NCBI GenBank assembly: GCA_018003015.1
Contig: JAGNEZ010000005.1
Coordinates: forward strand, 62,001-126,000
DNA from: Phycisphaerae bacterium
Lineage (GTDB): Bacteria; Planctomycetota; Phycisphaerae; UBA1845; PWPN01
Direction: 5' to 3'
DNA: 64,000 nt
This document shows, piece after piece, positions 19,123-28,157 of the stretch. How positions within the stretch are numbered: position 1 is the stretch's first letter; the number at the start of each line of letters is the position of its first letter. The position numbers and the translations under genes are program-made. A model generated the notes under the pieces. The model saw only the letters and a list, made by a program, of their open reading frames with translations, was not told where the DNA came from and ran no database searches.

Positions 19123-19173
19123 GGACCGGAAGGCCGTTCGAGCGAACCGGTCCCGAGCCCGGGCCAGCCGGGC
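19123..19173. terminator. Two adjacent hairpins between convergent genes
   Basis: GGACCGG (19123-19129) pairs with CCGGTCC (19147-19153), with TTCG/CGAA pairing inside the loop. Right after it GCCCGG (19157-19162) pairs with CCGGGC (19168-19173) around a five-base loop. They lie in the gap between the convergent methyltransferase and FadL-like genes, where termination from both sides is expected. No T-run is present. Confidence 0.4.
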
Positions 19174-19231
19174 CCGCAGGCGGCCTCGCATCTCCACCGA
19201 CCGCATGGCCTTCCTCGGGCCCTCCCTGAGG

Positions 19232-20521
19232 TCACCAACTGAAACCGAAGCCCATCGAGATGAGATGCTGCGTCTGGGCAAGGTGTCCGTCGCCGTAGTC
19301 GGTGCCCAGCAGAATGTGGCTGCTTCCAGGACCGTCGATGGATCTCGGGAAGGCGATGACGTAGCCGCCGCCGACCCACCATTTCCGGGTCTCATAACGC
19401 AGCCCGATCGTCCCGTGATGGGTGGACGTGATCGATCCCATGGGGGTGAGGTTGTAGCGATCGGTGTTGGGCGTGGCGAAGTGATAGCCCGCACCGAGCC
19501 GCCAATGCTCGCTGAGCTTGAATTCGCTGCCCAGAATGAACGCCCACTGATCGCAATACCCCAGCGGAAAGGGACAGCTGAAGTCAATCGGCGAGTGGAT
19601 TCGGATGCGGGTGCGGTGAAACGTGCTCTGGTCATAGTTGAGCCACCGGACCTCGCCGATGATCTTCAGCCACGGGGTTGCATCCCAGGCGGCGCCAGCG
19701 GCGATTCGCTGGGCGCCCTTCAGATCCTCGAGGGCCACTTCGCCGAGGGACACGGGAAGACAACCCAAGAGCGAGGCCTTGCCTTTCCCGCCCGACAGAT
19801 CACCGAACCAGGTCGGCGAACGATAGGCGAGTCCTAACGATAGCGTCTCCGCCGCCTTGTAGTGCAGGCCGGCGTTGAAACCGCCGCCGTAGGCGTACCC
19901 GCGACCGAACTCGATGTCGGCCGGTCCCAGGACGGTGCTGAATTCCGACGTGGCGGCTTCGAATCGTCCGCCGAGCCCGAAGGACAGCTTGTCGGTCAGC
20001 TTGTACCCCAGGCTGATCGGCATGCTGACCATCTTCATGTCCGAAGCTTCACGCCGGTTCCAGAAGGGAATGAACAGATGCCGGAACGAAAAGCGGGTGC
20101 CAAGGCCAGCCTTGGAGTTCAGGGCAACACCAAAGGTCAGCCGGTCGTTGAGCGGAACGGCAATGCCCGCGTTGACCAGCGGAATGAGCTTGACTTCCGA
20201 GTCGTCGGAATCCAGCGGCCCTCGCCATCGGACGTCAAGGATGCCCAGCTTGCCGGCGAAATCGAGTTTGCACAAATCACGCGGTGAAAGGCACAGGTTG
20301 GCGGGATTATCGATCTGGGAGAGAACGGAATCGCCGACAGCCACATCCGCGCCTCCGCGGGCCCGGGCCTGCATGCTCACGCCGATCGGTTCGACGCCGT
20401 CGGTCGCGAGTGCCGCAAACGACCATGCCCAGGTGAGCCAGAGGACACCAATGAGCCGCGGTGGTTTGACCCGGAGGAACCTGCCCACGATGTGCTGAAC
20501 CTCGCGCCCGATGAACAACAT
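19232..20521 (-). CDS. FadL/OMPP1-family outer-membrane channel for hydrophobic compounds
   Basis: Members of this family are outer-membrane beta-barrels that take up long-chain fatty acids, aromatic hydrocarbons and, in some bacteria, long acyl signals. The product (about 429 residues) has an N-terminal hydrophobic export signal ending around WAWSFAALATDG, the mature N-terminal pattern ARGGADVAVGDSVLSQIDNP (the NPA-type hatch region) and alternating strands throughout. The last strand ends in Phe-Gly-Phe-Ser-Trp, with an aromatic C-terminal residue as barrel assembly needs. ATG at 20521 lacks a good ribosome site; a GTG at 20488 with GAGG upstream is an alternative. It is convergent with the methyltransferase gene, which suggests a role in passing the acyl product across the outer membrane. 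Confidence 0.8.
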   Translation of the reverse strand: MLFIGREVQHIVGRFLRVKPPRLIGVLWLTWAWSFAALATDGVEPIGVSMQARARGGADVAVGDSVLSQIDNPANLCLSPRDLCKLDFAGKLGILDVRWRGPLDSDDSEVKLIPLVNAGIAVPLNDRLTFGVALNSKAGLGTRFSFRHLFIPFWNRREASDMKMVSMPISLGYKLTDKLSFGLGGRFEAATSEFSTVLGPADIEFGRGYAYGGGFNAGLHYKAAETLSLGLAYRSPTWFGDLSGGKGKASLLGCLPVSLGEVALEDLKGAQRIAAGAAWDATPWLKIIGEVRWLNYDQSTFHRTRIRIHSPIDFSCPFPLGYCDQWAFILGSEFKLSEHWRLGAGYHFATPNTDRYNLTPMGSITSTHHGTIGLRYETRKWWVGGGYVIAFPRSIDGPGSSHILLGTDYGDGHLAQTQHLISMGFGFSW

Positions 20522-21155
20522 CCGAATGAAATGCCCGCGCCACGGCCAGTACCGCTGCCCAAAGGAACACCCACGCCGACCCGGTTGAATCGGAATCCCG
20601 GCCTCTGACTCGACGTGCGGAACCCTCGACTGGCCTCCGCCGGGCCGGCACACGCGACCCGACAGACCCACTCTCCGCTGGCATCAACCCCCGCCGAACG
20701 CGCCTGTCCGGCCCTTCAAAGGGGTGATCGGCACACCGTATATCGGCCGGAAGCCGGCCCACCTTGTGGGACATTCGGCCGTCAGGGGCAAGACGGACGA
20801 GCGTCACGCGGCCGGAGGTCACGAAGCCGCCGGGCGGTCCGACCACCCTCTGGAACCGTCGGAAGGGGGGAACAAGAACTACGGCAGCGGCCGATAAGTC
20901 GAAGTGGATTGCCCGTTCGGGAGTTCAGCACCCGCTCAATCTGGTCGATGGGATGAAGGGGGACTGCGTCAGGCACCTGCGACCGCCTCTGTGAAGAATA
21001 GTCCGCCGCCTGGCGCCTGAAGTTGTCCATCGGGCCGGCGCCATATGACACCACCCGCCCGGGCGCCAGCCTGCCTTGTACCACGGGCCGGGGATCCTGC
21101 CAGCCCCGATGGGGCAGAGCAGGAGTGGCACTTCGTCGCGAGCACCGCGCCGAAC
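20522..21155. other. Divergent intergenic region
   Basis: About 630 bases between the divergent FadL-like and hybrid kinase genes. Both coding starts are uncertain, so the true gap may be shorter. I see no gene, no clear -35/-10 pair and no repeat here. Confidence 0.4.
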
Positions 21156-23588
21156 ATGCCTGGTTGTGGGGCCCCTTCCGCCTCGCGAAGTCGTGGGGTG
21201 CGGAGCAGTCTGGCAGTGCTCAGCAGCTTAGGCAAACTGCGGTTGACCTTTCCCCAAAGCCTCGAAGCCGAGTTCCGGAGGTTTTATTATCGGACGTTCA
21301 TGGGCCGCATCCGTCTTTCCCTCGCCCTGGGCTTCTGCCTCTATGCCGTTTTTGGCATCCTCGACGCGTACCTGGCTGCCTCTGTCAAGCACTACATGTG
21401 GTTCATCCGGTACGTGGTGGTCTGTCCGCTGATCGTAGCCAGTCTCGTCAGTACCTACACGTCGTGGTTCACGCGATGTGGGCAACTCCTCATCGCCATC
21501 CCCGTTGGTCTCGGCGGGCTGGGCATCGTGGTGATGATCCTGATTGCGCCGCCGCCGGCCGATACCACCTACTACGCCGGGGTGATGTGCGTCCTGATGT
21601 ACGCGTATTCCCTGGTGCGATTGCGCTTCATCTGGGCCACGGTCACGGCGACGTCGTTCCTGGCCGCCTACCAGGTGGCGGCCTGGCACCTCCAGATCGA
21701 GACCATCACCTTCATCAACAACGACTTCTTCTTCATCACCGAAAACGTTATCGGCATGTTCACGGCCTACTACTTGGAGGCCCAGGCGAGGCAGGACTTC
21801 CTGTATCTCCGCCAGTTGGGGCGCTCGCGCGACGAACTCGACCGCCAAGTGCGCGAACGCACGGCCGAACTGACCGTCAGCAACGAGCAGCTGCGCCTCG
21901 AAGCCCATGAACGCGAACTCGTGCAGCAGGCCCTGCGGGAATCCGAGGCCAAGTTCCGAAGCGTGATTCAGTTCTCACCCATGGGCATCTGCCTCTACGA
22001 GTTGGACGGCGACCAGCAGCTGATCCTGAGCGACGCCAACGAGGGCGCCCTGCAGCACACCGGCATCGATCACCAGGCGATGATCGGCCAACCCATCGAG
22101 CGGGTCTTTCCCGAACTGGTTACCATCGGGGCGGCAGATCGTTTCCGAGATGCGGCCCGGTTCGGATCGCTGTGGACCACGGATTTCCTGCTTGAGCACG
22201 GCGAGAATGCCCGTTGGCTGGAGATTCACGCATTCCGCACGTCGCGTGGCCGAATGGCGGCGTTGTTCATCGATGTGACCGACCGAAAACGCGTCGCGGA
22301 GGCCATGAAGCAGGCCAGAGATGTGGCCGAAGCCGCGAACCTCGCCAAGAGCGAGTTCCTGGCCAACATGAGTCACGAGATCCGGACGCCCATGACCGCG
22401 ATCCTGGGCTTCTCCGACCTCCTGCTGGAGGATGTGCGTGCCCGGCACACGTCACCTGAGCAGATTGAGGCCGTCCGCACGATCCGCAGGAACGGTGAGC
22501 ATCTGCTGGCGATCATCAACGACATCCTCGACCTGTCCCGGATCGAAGCCCGAAAGCTGTGCATCGAGTCGGTATCGTTCTCGCCTCGCAAGCTCGTCGA
22601 GGAAGTCATTTCGCTGATGCGCGTGCGGTCCGAAGCCAAGAAGCTCCCGCTGCACATCGCGTATGAAAGCGATGTCCCGGACATGATCGAAAGCGACCCC
22701 ACCCGCCTGCGCCAGATCCTGATCAATCTGATCGGCAACGCAGTGAAATTCACCGAGATGGGAGAAGTGCGTCTGGCGGTCGGGTGCGGCATCGCAGGCC
22801 GGGAAGCGACGATGAGCTTTGACGTCACCGACACGGGACTGGGAATCACCCCGGACCAGGCGAAGCAACTCTTCCAGCCCTTCATGCAGGCCGATTCCTC
22901 CATGAGTCGCCGGTTCGGCGGCACCGGACTGGGCCTGGCGATCAGCAAGCGGCTGGCCGAGATGCTCGGCGGCGACGTCGAGCTCATCGACAGCCGCCAA
23001 GGCCAGGGAAGCCGGTTCCGGCTCCAGATACGATGCCGGGTTGCCCAGGATACCAGCCCGGATGCGAGCACCTCGAGGCCCAGACCGGCCATCGTCGCCG
23101 CGAGAGGCGGACAGCCGGGCGATCAGCCCCTGAAGGGGTATCGCATTCTTCTGGCGGAAGACGGCCCGGACAACCAGCGCCTTATCCCGCACCTGCTCCG
23201 CAAGGACGGGGCCCAGGTCGTGGTCGCAGAGAACGGCAAGATCGCCGCTCAGAAGGCCATGGAGGCGGTGACCATGAACGAGCCCTACGACGTCATCCTG
23301 ATGGACATGCAGATGCCGATCCTGGATGGATACCAGGCGACGGCGCTCCTGCGTCGCCAGGGATACGGCGGGGTCATCATCGCTCTGACCGCCCACGCCA
23401 TGGAGGGCGACCGGGAGAAGTGCATCGCGGTCGGGTGTGATGACTACAGCACCAAACCCGTCAAACGGGCCGAACTGGCCGAGAAAATCAGGCAAAGTCG
23501 GGCCGCTGAGAGCCCCATGCGCCGATGTCCCGACGTGGCAAGTACATCCTCTGCCATCTCACCCCCTGAAACAGGCCCGGGGCGGTGA
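21156..23588 (+). CDS. Hybrid histidine kinase with six-helix membrane sensor, PAS and receiver
   Basis: About 810 residues. The N-terminus carries roughly six membrane helices (about 50-210), beginning IRLSLALGFCLYAVFGILDA and ending near ENVIGMFTAYYLE, a membrane module also found on bacterial cyclases and kinases. A short coiled coil follows, then one PAS (about 262-378). The kinase core has its phospho-His in NMSHEIRTPMTAILGFSDLL (about 405) with ATPase boxes DTGLGITPDQ and GGTGLGLAIS. The C-terminal receiver (about 662-790) has Asp in ILMDMQMPILDGYQ and Lys in YSTKPVKR. There is no Hpt domain, so a separate Hpt or regulator is needed. The start is uncertain (ATG 21045 or 21156). A sensor with no periplasmic domain next to acyl-signal genes could detect a lipophilic ligand; that is inference. 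Confidence 0.88.
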   Translation: MPGCGAPSASRSRGVRSSLAVLSSLGKLRLTFPQSLEAEFRRFYYRTFMGRIRLSLALGFCLYAVFGILDAYLAASVKHYMWFIRYVVVCPLIVASLVSTYTSWFTRCGQLLIAIPVGLGGLGIVVMILIAPPPADTTYYAGVMCVLMYAYSLVRLRFIWATVTATSFLAAYQVAAWHLQIETITFINNDFFFITENVIGMFTAYYLEAQARQDFLYLRQLGRSRDELDRQVRERTAELTVSNEQLRLEAHERELVQQALRESEAKFRSVIQFSPMGICLYELDGDQQLILSDANEGALQHTGIDHQAMIGQPIERVFPELVTIGAADRFRDAARFGSLWTTDFLLEHGENARWLEIHAFRTSRGRMAALFIDVTDRKRVAEAMKQARDVAEAANLAKSEFLANMSHEIRTPMTAILGFSDLLLEDVRARHTSPEQIEAVRTIRRNGEHLLAIINDILDLSRIEARKLCIESVSFSPRKLVEEVISLMRVRSEAKKLPLHIAYESDVPDMIESDPTRLRQILINLIGNAVKFTEMGEVRLAVGCGIAGREATMSFDVTDTGLGITPDQAKQLFQPFMQADSSMSRRFGGTGLGLAISKRLAEMLGGDVELIDSRQGQGSRFRLQIRCRVAQDTSPDASTSRPRPAIVAARGGQPGDQPLKGYRILLAEDGPDNQRLIPHLLRKDGAQVVVAENGKIAAQKAMEAVTMNEPYDVILMDMQMPILDGYQATALLRRQGYGGVIIALTAHAMEGDREKCIAVGCDDYSTKPVKRAELAEKIRQSRAAESPMRRCPDVASTSSAISPPETGPGR

Positions 23589-23780
23589 TCCGGCACCTCA
23601 AACCTGCGCTGACCACGCTGCCCGACTCAGCCCGGGGTCGGACCGCGCACGCCGAGGCCGAGCCGCGTCACTGTCTACCGTCCGGTTGAATAACGGGGTT
23701 GAATAACGGACCAGGTCCGATATGCCGCCGAAGAGATTCACAAGGACCCTGAAGTGGCTCTTGACGGTTGCAGGTGGTAT

Positions 23781-23863
23781 TGGGCGAGGCGGGAATCGAA
23801 CCCGCACGTCCTTTCGGACAGGGGATTTTAAGTCCCCAGCGTCTGCCATTCCGCCACTCGCCC
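23781..23863 (-). tRNA. tRNA-Leu (anticodon UAA)
   Basis: Read on the minus strand this is a complete class II tRNA. The acceptor stem GGGCGAG pairs with CTCGCCC, followed by discriminator A. The anticodon stem GGGGA/TCCCC carries loop CTTAAAA (anticodon TAA). The long variable arm is GTCC-GAAA-GGAC, and the T arm GCGGG-TTCGATT-CCCGC. CCA is not encoded. Mobile-element debris lies right upstream of its 5' end. Confidence 0.97.
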
Positions 23864-23909
23864 AGATAGGCTACTATCAAATGACGCCCATCCAACATCC
23901 TCGGCTTCC

Positions 23910-23915
23910 ATTATA
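23910..23915 (-). promoter_or_regulatory. Perfect -10 box upstream of tRNA-Leu
   Basis: TATAAT on the minus strand, 46 bases before the tRNA 5' end; no good -35 is seen 17 bases further up. Transcription from here would give a pre-tRNA leader of about 40 bases. Confidence 0.4.
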
Positions 23916-23952
23916 GTCGGGATCATGCTCATTCTCTCGGAGGACCCGAAGC

Positions 23953-24435
23953 ATGGCCCCGAAAAGGAAGCAAGCCAAACTGGGATTCCACGCCGGAACC
24001 AGCCAGTTCCGCAAGTTCATCAAAGGTAAAATGTACTACTTTGGAGCGAACGAGACAACCGCGTTTGCCCGGTACAGCTTCTTCCTGGAAACGGGACTGG
24101 TCTTCGAGTCCGGCTACCGTCAATTCTGCATCGAGGAGAACCGGCGACTAACCCCCGTCGGTCGAACCATCGAAGAAGCCCGACGGAATCTGAGTCTCTT
24201 CCGAAATGCACCGCCTTCACCCGCATCACATGGAACGGGCACGAGCCAGCCTACCGGAGCACCGACTAACCAGGTCATTCTAATCCGCACGATCAGGCAT
24301 GTGGATGACGCCTACCTTGTCCACCCCGCTCACAAAGAGTTCGGCGTGTCGCTGGGCCCCGTGCTGGACAAGGTCGCGGTCGTAGACTACTGGACAAAGG
24401 AGGCCCGTCTTGATGGGTTGTGTTCTCAGCGGTAA
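23953..24435 (+). CDS. Integrase-like N-terminal fragment with unrelated tail
   Basis: A 160-residue open frame. Residues 8-47 (LGFHAGTSQFRKFIKGKMYY then FG and an Ala/Tyr-containing helix) look like the short arm-binding N-terminal domain of tyrosine recombinases from planctomycetes. The core-binding and catalytic domains are missing. The remaining residues have low similarity to anything I recognise and the last ones overlap the start of the beta-helix remnant in another frame. Its position 90 bases from the 5' end of a tRNA gene fits a degraded integrative element. It may not be expressed. Confidence 0.4.
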   Translation: MAPKRKQAKLGFHAGTSQFRKFIKGKMYYFGANETTAFARYSFFLETGLVFESGYRQFCIEENRRLTPVGRTIEEARRNLSLFRNAPPSPASHGTGTSQPTGAPTNQVILIRTIRHVDDAYLVHPAHKEFGVSLGPVLDKVAVVDYWTKEARLDGLCSQR

Positions 24436-26382
24436 TCACACGAACGCGAACGGCGGGGCGGTCTACAGCTACGATGCCTGCCCCACGCTCATCAACTGCA
24501 CCGTGGTGGGCAATACGGCGACCAGCAGCCATGGCGGCGTCCACTTCGTCGACGGGTCCGCGTATGTGTACAACAGTATTCTCTGGGGTAACGCCGACGC
24601 CGATCCCGAAACCGACACTGAACAGGCCCAGGTCTGGTACGACTACTGAGACGATGACGTCGATCACCCGTGCGTCATGGGCTGGACCGGCCGACTCGAC
24701 GGCGAAGGTAGTTTTGGCACGGATCCGTTGCTCCGCTACGACGTGCCCGGCGATGCCCGACTAGGCCAGGGCTCGCCGTGTATTGACGCAGGCAACAACG
24801 CCGTGGCTATCGGGCCCGATCTCGCTGACCGCCCACGTTTCATTGACGACTTGTTTACTCCGGATACCGGCACTGGCTCATCGCCGATCGTCGATATGGG
24901 GGCCCATGAGTACTACCCCGACTGCAACCGCAACGAAGTGGACGATCATGAGGACATCGCCGGCGGTAGCAGTATGGACTGCAACCAGAATGCGAACCCC
25001 GATGAGTGCGATGTCGGGGCCGGCGTGGAGAAGGACTGCAACGGTAACGGCGTACCCGATTCGTGCGACCTCTCCGCGGGCACCAGCGAGGACTGCAACG
25101 AGAACGGGCAACCCGACGAGTGCGGTCTCGCGGATGAGACGGTGTCGGACTGCAACGGCAATGGTGTGCCCGACATATGCGACATCATGGCCGGTACATC
25201 GAAGGATGCGAACGGCAATGGTGTCCCCGATGAGTGCGAACCGCCGCCGTGCGTGGCCACGCGGGAGTTGCCGACCAAGTATTCCCCGGGTCTGAAGGTG
25301 ACCGCAATCATCAAGGTCAAGCCCGGGGCGGGCACGGCCGTCTACGCCGTCGAGGACAAGCCGCCGACCGGCTGGAGCGTCGGTGCAATCACCGAGCCAG
25401 GCTTCTTCGATGCCGCGACCGGCAAGGTCAAGTGAGGACCTTTCCTGGACCATACCGCCCGCACGCTCATCTACGAGGCGACTCCACCGGCGGGAACAAT
25501 GTGCAATCAGTGCTTTGGACCCGGCGTGGTCAGTTCGGACGGCGCGTCCACCGAAATCTGCGGCCCCGCCTGCATCACACTGTGCTTCGATCACCCGGCG
25601 GACGTTAATGGCGATCGGAGAATCGTGATCGATGAGGTCACCGGCTACGCATCCTGCTGGAAACGCGGCTGCATCTGGCCGCTGCCTCCAAACCCGGTAC
25701 CCATCAGCTACGTGACCCGGGGCGGCGCGATCTGGAAACACGGCGAGACCTACTGCTGCGACGCGAACCAGACGCCGCCGCGGCTCTGGATCGACTGCCC
25801 GCTCGAGCCTCCGGGGACGACCTGCCGCAGCGGCTGCTCGCCTCCAGCGGAACAGCCCACGCCGTCCGCAGTGTACAGCCGGATGGCAACGGTTACATGG
25901 TCTCCATTGACGTGCAGCCCGGCACGGCGGCCGCCTACGCTCTCGAAGAGTCTACGCCGGCAGGCTGGTCGGTCAGTCTGGCCAATGAGGGCGGCCTCTA
26001 TGACCAGACCGCAAGGCAGGTGCGCTGGGGACCGTTCTTCGACAACACCGACCGCCAGCTCAGCTATCGGGTGCTCCCCACCCAGGCGAGCATGTACTCG
26101 GCCGTCGCTGGTATCTTGTCGGTCGACGGACTCGACCACACGGTGGCGGGTGCCGCGAGCCTCGCCCGGGGTCCGGATGTCGATCGCGATGGAGACGTTG
26201 ATGGGGCAGACCTGGACGCGTTCACGAGGTGCTTCAGCGGCCCGACCGTACAGCTGTCTCTGCCGGACTGCGAGCAAGTCGATCAGGACGCCGACGGCGA
26301 CGTGGATCAGTCCGATTTCGGCATCTTCCAGCGATGCTACCGCGGTGAGGGCCAACCGGCCGATCCGCACCGCGTGCAGTGA
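24410..26382 (+). pseudogene. Decayed secreted beta-helix / dockerin-like protein gene
   Basis: One reading frame continues from about 24413 through two in-frame TGA codons (24647-24649 and 25433-25435), then shifts by one base near 25800-25860 into the frame that ends at 26382. Pieces in order: beta-helix-type text (GCVLSGNHTNANGGAVYSYD, INCTVVGNTATSSHGG), a PCIDAGNN and MGAHEYY ending, six 19-residue calcium-type repeats, a module ending PTGWSVGAI, a VIDEVTGYASCWKRG segment, a second copy of the module, and a dockerin-like tail (DVDRDGDVDGADLDAF, DQDADGDVDQSDFGIF). In the second module copy the residue matching the second TGA is Trp (VRWGPF), so the stop arose from TGG. The N-terminus and signal peptide are missing. 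AAAGGAGG at 24396-24403 could still drive a short product. Confidence 0.72.
24920..25240 (+). repeat. Six tandem 19-residue DCNxNGxPDxCD repeats
   Basis: Five full units and one partial unit, starting DCNRNEVDD, DCNQNANPDECD, DCNGNGVPDSCD, DCNENGQPDECG, DCNGNGVPDICD and DANGNGVPDECE. The spacing of Asp/Asn and Cys resembles thrombospondin type 3-like calcium-binding repeats, common in planctomycete surface proteins. They lie inside the decayed gene. Confidence 0.8.
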
Positions 26383-26849
26383 GGCACGAGCCTTGAGCCG
26401 CCAGCGACCGGCCCGATCTACACTCGGACTTTAAGAGCGGCTTCGAGGTGCGAACTGAACTGCGGCTGGTTCGGATCGAACCCATCTCTCAGGGGTGCCG
26501 AATTCCGACACGGCTTTGAGGGGTGATTTCAACGGCGACGGCACCCTGGATGCCCTGCTTCGCCGTGACTCGCTGGGATATGAGCCGGATTGCGTTTGCC
26601 GATCACGTCCAGGATCGTCTGCTTGGAGTCAATGGCAGAAACGGACGGTTCGACGGGTGTCGCTGATCCGCACGCCGCAGGCGCAGATCAGGGCGAAACA
26701 GCCGCAGTAGACCAGCTGGCAGAGGGCAGCGATCAGGCAGCAGTCCTGGTCGCTGCGGACGTTGGGCAAGTGCCCGCCTGGATGGCCGGTGGGAGGATGG
26801 GCCTTGCCGCGGAAGACAGGGGCCGGTAAGTTAGGGACGGAGATCAGCC
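26383..26849. other. Gene-poor debris with an FG-GAP-like scrap
   Basis: About 470 bases before the nitroreductase gene. A short plus-strand frame from 26495 contains RGDFNGDGTLDALLRRD, which looks like one unit of an FG-GAP/VCBS-type repeat, and then loses similarity. I take it as another remnant of an exported protein, continuing the degraded region. A palindrome GGTTCG-GAT-CGAACC lies near 26469. Confidence 0.4.
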
Positions 26850-27416
26850 ATGAACGTCATCGACGCCATCAGAACCCGCCGAAGCGTAAGAGCCTATTCC
26901 TCCAAGCCGATATCCGCCGGAACGATCTACCGACTGGCAGAGGCGATGCGTTCGGCCCCGTCGGCATGCAACTATCAGCCTTGGCATTTCGTCTGGGTCC
27001 AGAACGCGGAACTGCGCAAGGGGGTGGCCAAGGCGGCCAATGACAAGCTCTGGCTGGCGGAGGCGCCGATCATCGTGGTCGCCTGCGGCATGCCGGAAAA
27101 AGCCTACCCCAAAATGGGCGGCTACGCCAACAGCGTCGATATCGACCTGGCCATCGCCATGGATCACCTGATCCTGGCCGCGACAGCCGAGGGCCTGGGC
27201 ACCTGCTGGATCGGCGCGTTCAACGAGGCCAACGTCAAGCAGCTGCTCAGCATCCCGGCCGGGGTGAAAATCGTCGCCATGACGCCGCTCGGCTACCCGG
27301 CCTCGCCCGACCTCCTGCGACCGATCCGTGAGGATGAGCGGCTGCCACTGAGCAAGATTGTCAGCAGCGACCGGTACGAGGGTCCGCCGCTCGATATTTC
27401 CTACCCCGATGACTGA
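26850..27416 (+). CDS. Nitroreductase-family flavoprotein
   Basis: A 188-residue cytoplasmic FMN-dependent oxidoreductase of the nitroreductase fold; the family reduces nitro-aromatics, quinones or flavins with NAD(P)H. Visible motifs: IRTRRSVRAY at the N-terminus (FMN phosphate contacts), APSACNYQPWHFVWV, and GLGTCWIGAFNEANVKQLL in the second half, with MTPLGYPA near the end. The length fits the compact single-domain subgroup. The ATG follows GGAGATCAGCC. It stands at the edge of the degraded region and upstream of the sulfotransferase-like gene. The physiological substrate is unknown. Confidence 0.88.
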   Translation: MNVIDAIRTRRSVRAYSSKPISAGTIYRLAEAMRSAPSACNYQPWHFVWVQNAELRKGVAKAANDKLWLAEAPIIVVACGMPEKAYPKMGGYANSVDIDLAIAMDHLILAATAEGLGTCWIGAFNEANVKQLLSIPAGVKIVAMTPLGYPASPDLLRPIREDERLPLSKIVSSDRYEGPPLDISYPDD

Positions 27417-27467
27417 AATCGGTCGAGCACTCATGGAAAGCGCCCGACGGCATTTCCGCTCGCGGCG

Positions 27468-27496
27468 TTGCCGCCTGTTGAAGTCGCGCTTATGAT
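27468..27496 (+). promoter_or_regulatory. Promoter giving a leaderless sulfotransferase mRNA
   Basis: TTGCCG (27468-27473), 17-base spacer, TATGAT (27491-27496). Only six bases separate the -10 box from the ATG at 27503, so transcription should start at or next to the first base of the start codon. Confidence 0.6.
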
Positions 27497-27502
27497 ACCC
27501 GG

Positions 27503-28087
27503 ATGGCAAGCCCACGGCGCGACTACTTGACCATCGTCTCCGGGCTGCCCCGTTCGGGCACCTCGATGATGATGCAGATGCTCGACAAGGGCGGCATTCC
27601 GGCCCTCATTGACAATATCCGCCAAGCGGACGAAGACAACCCCAAGGGCTATTATGAGTTCGAGGCCGTCAAGCAGACCAAGAAAGACCCCTCATGGCTC
27701 GCCCAATCGCAGGGCAAAGTAGTCAAGATGGTCCATCTGCTGCTGCTGGATCTGCCTCCAGACCGCGCGTACCGCGTGGTCTTCATGCACCGCGACCTGC
27801 GCGAAGTCGTCAAGAGCCAGAACGTCATGCTTGAACGCCATGGCAAGGGCAGCGACGACCTCCCCGATGATAAGATCGTGGCCATGTTCGAGGCCCAGAT
27901 TGAAAAGGTCGACAGGTATATCCGCGAGCATCCGTGCTTCCGGATGCTCCAGGTCAACTACAATGAGATGCTGCGCAGCCCGGGGCCGCAGGTCCAGGCA
28001 GTCAATGAGTTCCTCGGCGGTGACCTGGACACCCAGGCCATGCTCCAGGTCATCGACCCCGCGTTGTACCGCAACCGGCGGGCCTGA
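27503..28087 (+). CDS. Sulfotransferase-like P-loop protein
   Basis: A 194-residue protein. The N-terminal GLPRSGTSMMMQML matches the 5'-phosphosulfate-binding loop of PAPS-dependent sulfotransferases, and VVFMHRDLREVVKSQNVML matches the 3'-phosphate-binding region (Arg, Ser). It is shorter than typical members (250-300 residues), closer to small bacterial sulfotransferase-domain proteins. No signal peptide is seen, so it is likely cytoplasmic. There is no Shine-Dalgarno before the ATG and a promoter ends six bases upstream, so translation is probably leaderless. The acceptor substrate is unknown. Confidence 0.75.
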   Translation: MASPRRDYLTIVSGLPRSGTSMMMQMLDKGGIPALIDNIRQADEDNPKGYYEFEAVKQTKKDPSWLAQSQGKVVKMVHLLLLDLPPDRAYRVVFMHRDLREVVKSQNVMLERHGKGSDDLPDDKIVAMFEAQIEKVDRYIREHPCFRMLQVNYNEMLRSPGPQVQAVNEFLGGDLDTQAMLQVIDPALYRNRRA

Positions 28088-28157
28088 TCCTCGAGGGGCG
28101 CTTCCCCCGGATCCCCATGAACAGGAAGAGCACCCCCCGACGAGCAAGGAGAGAAAC

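Noticed and set aside
24647-25435. Reading TGA as tryptophan (altered genetic code)
   Set aside because: Many genes here end in TGA, including ATGA overlaps, so TGA is a normal stop; the two in-frame TGA codons are confined to a decayed gene.
26590-26830. Cys-rich minus-strand reading frame (LIAALCQLVYCGCFALICAC)
   Set aside because: Short, no start with ribosome site, and in a degraded region; no family match I can support.
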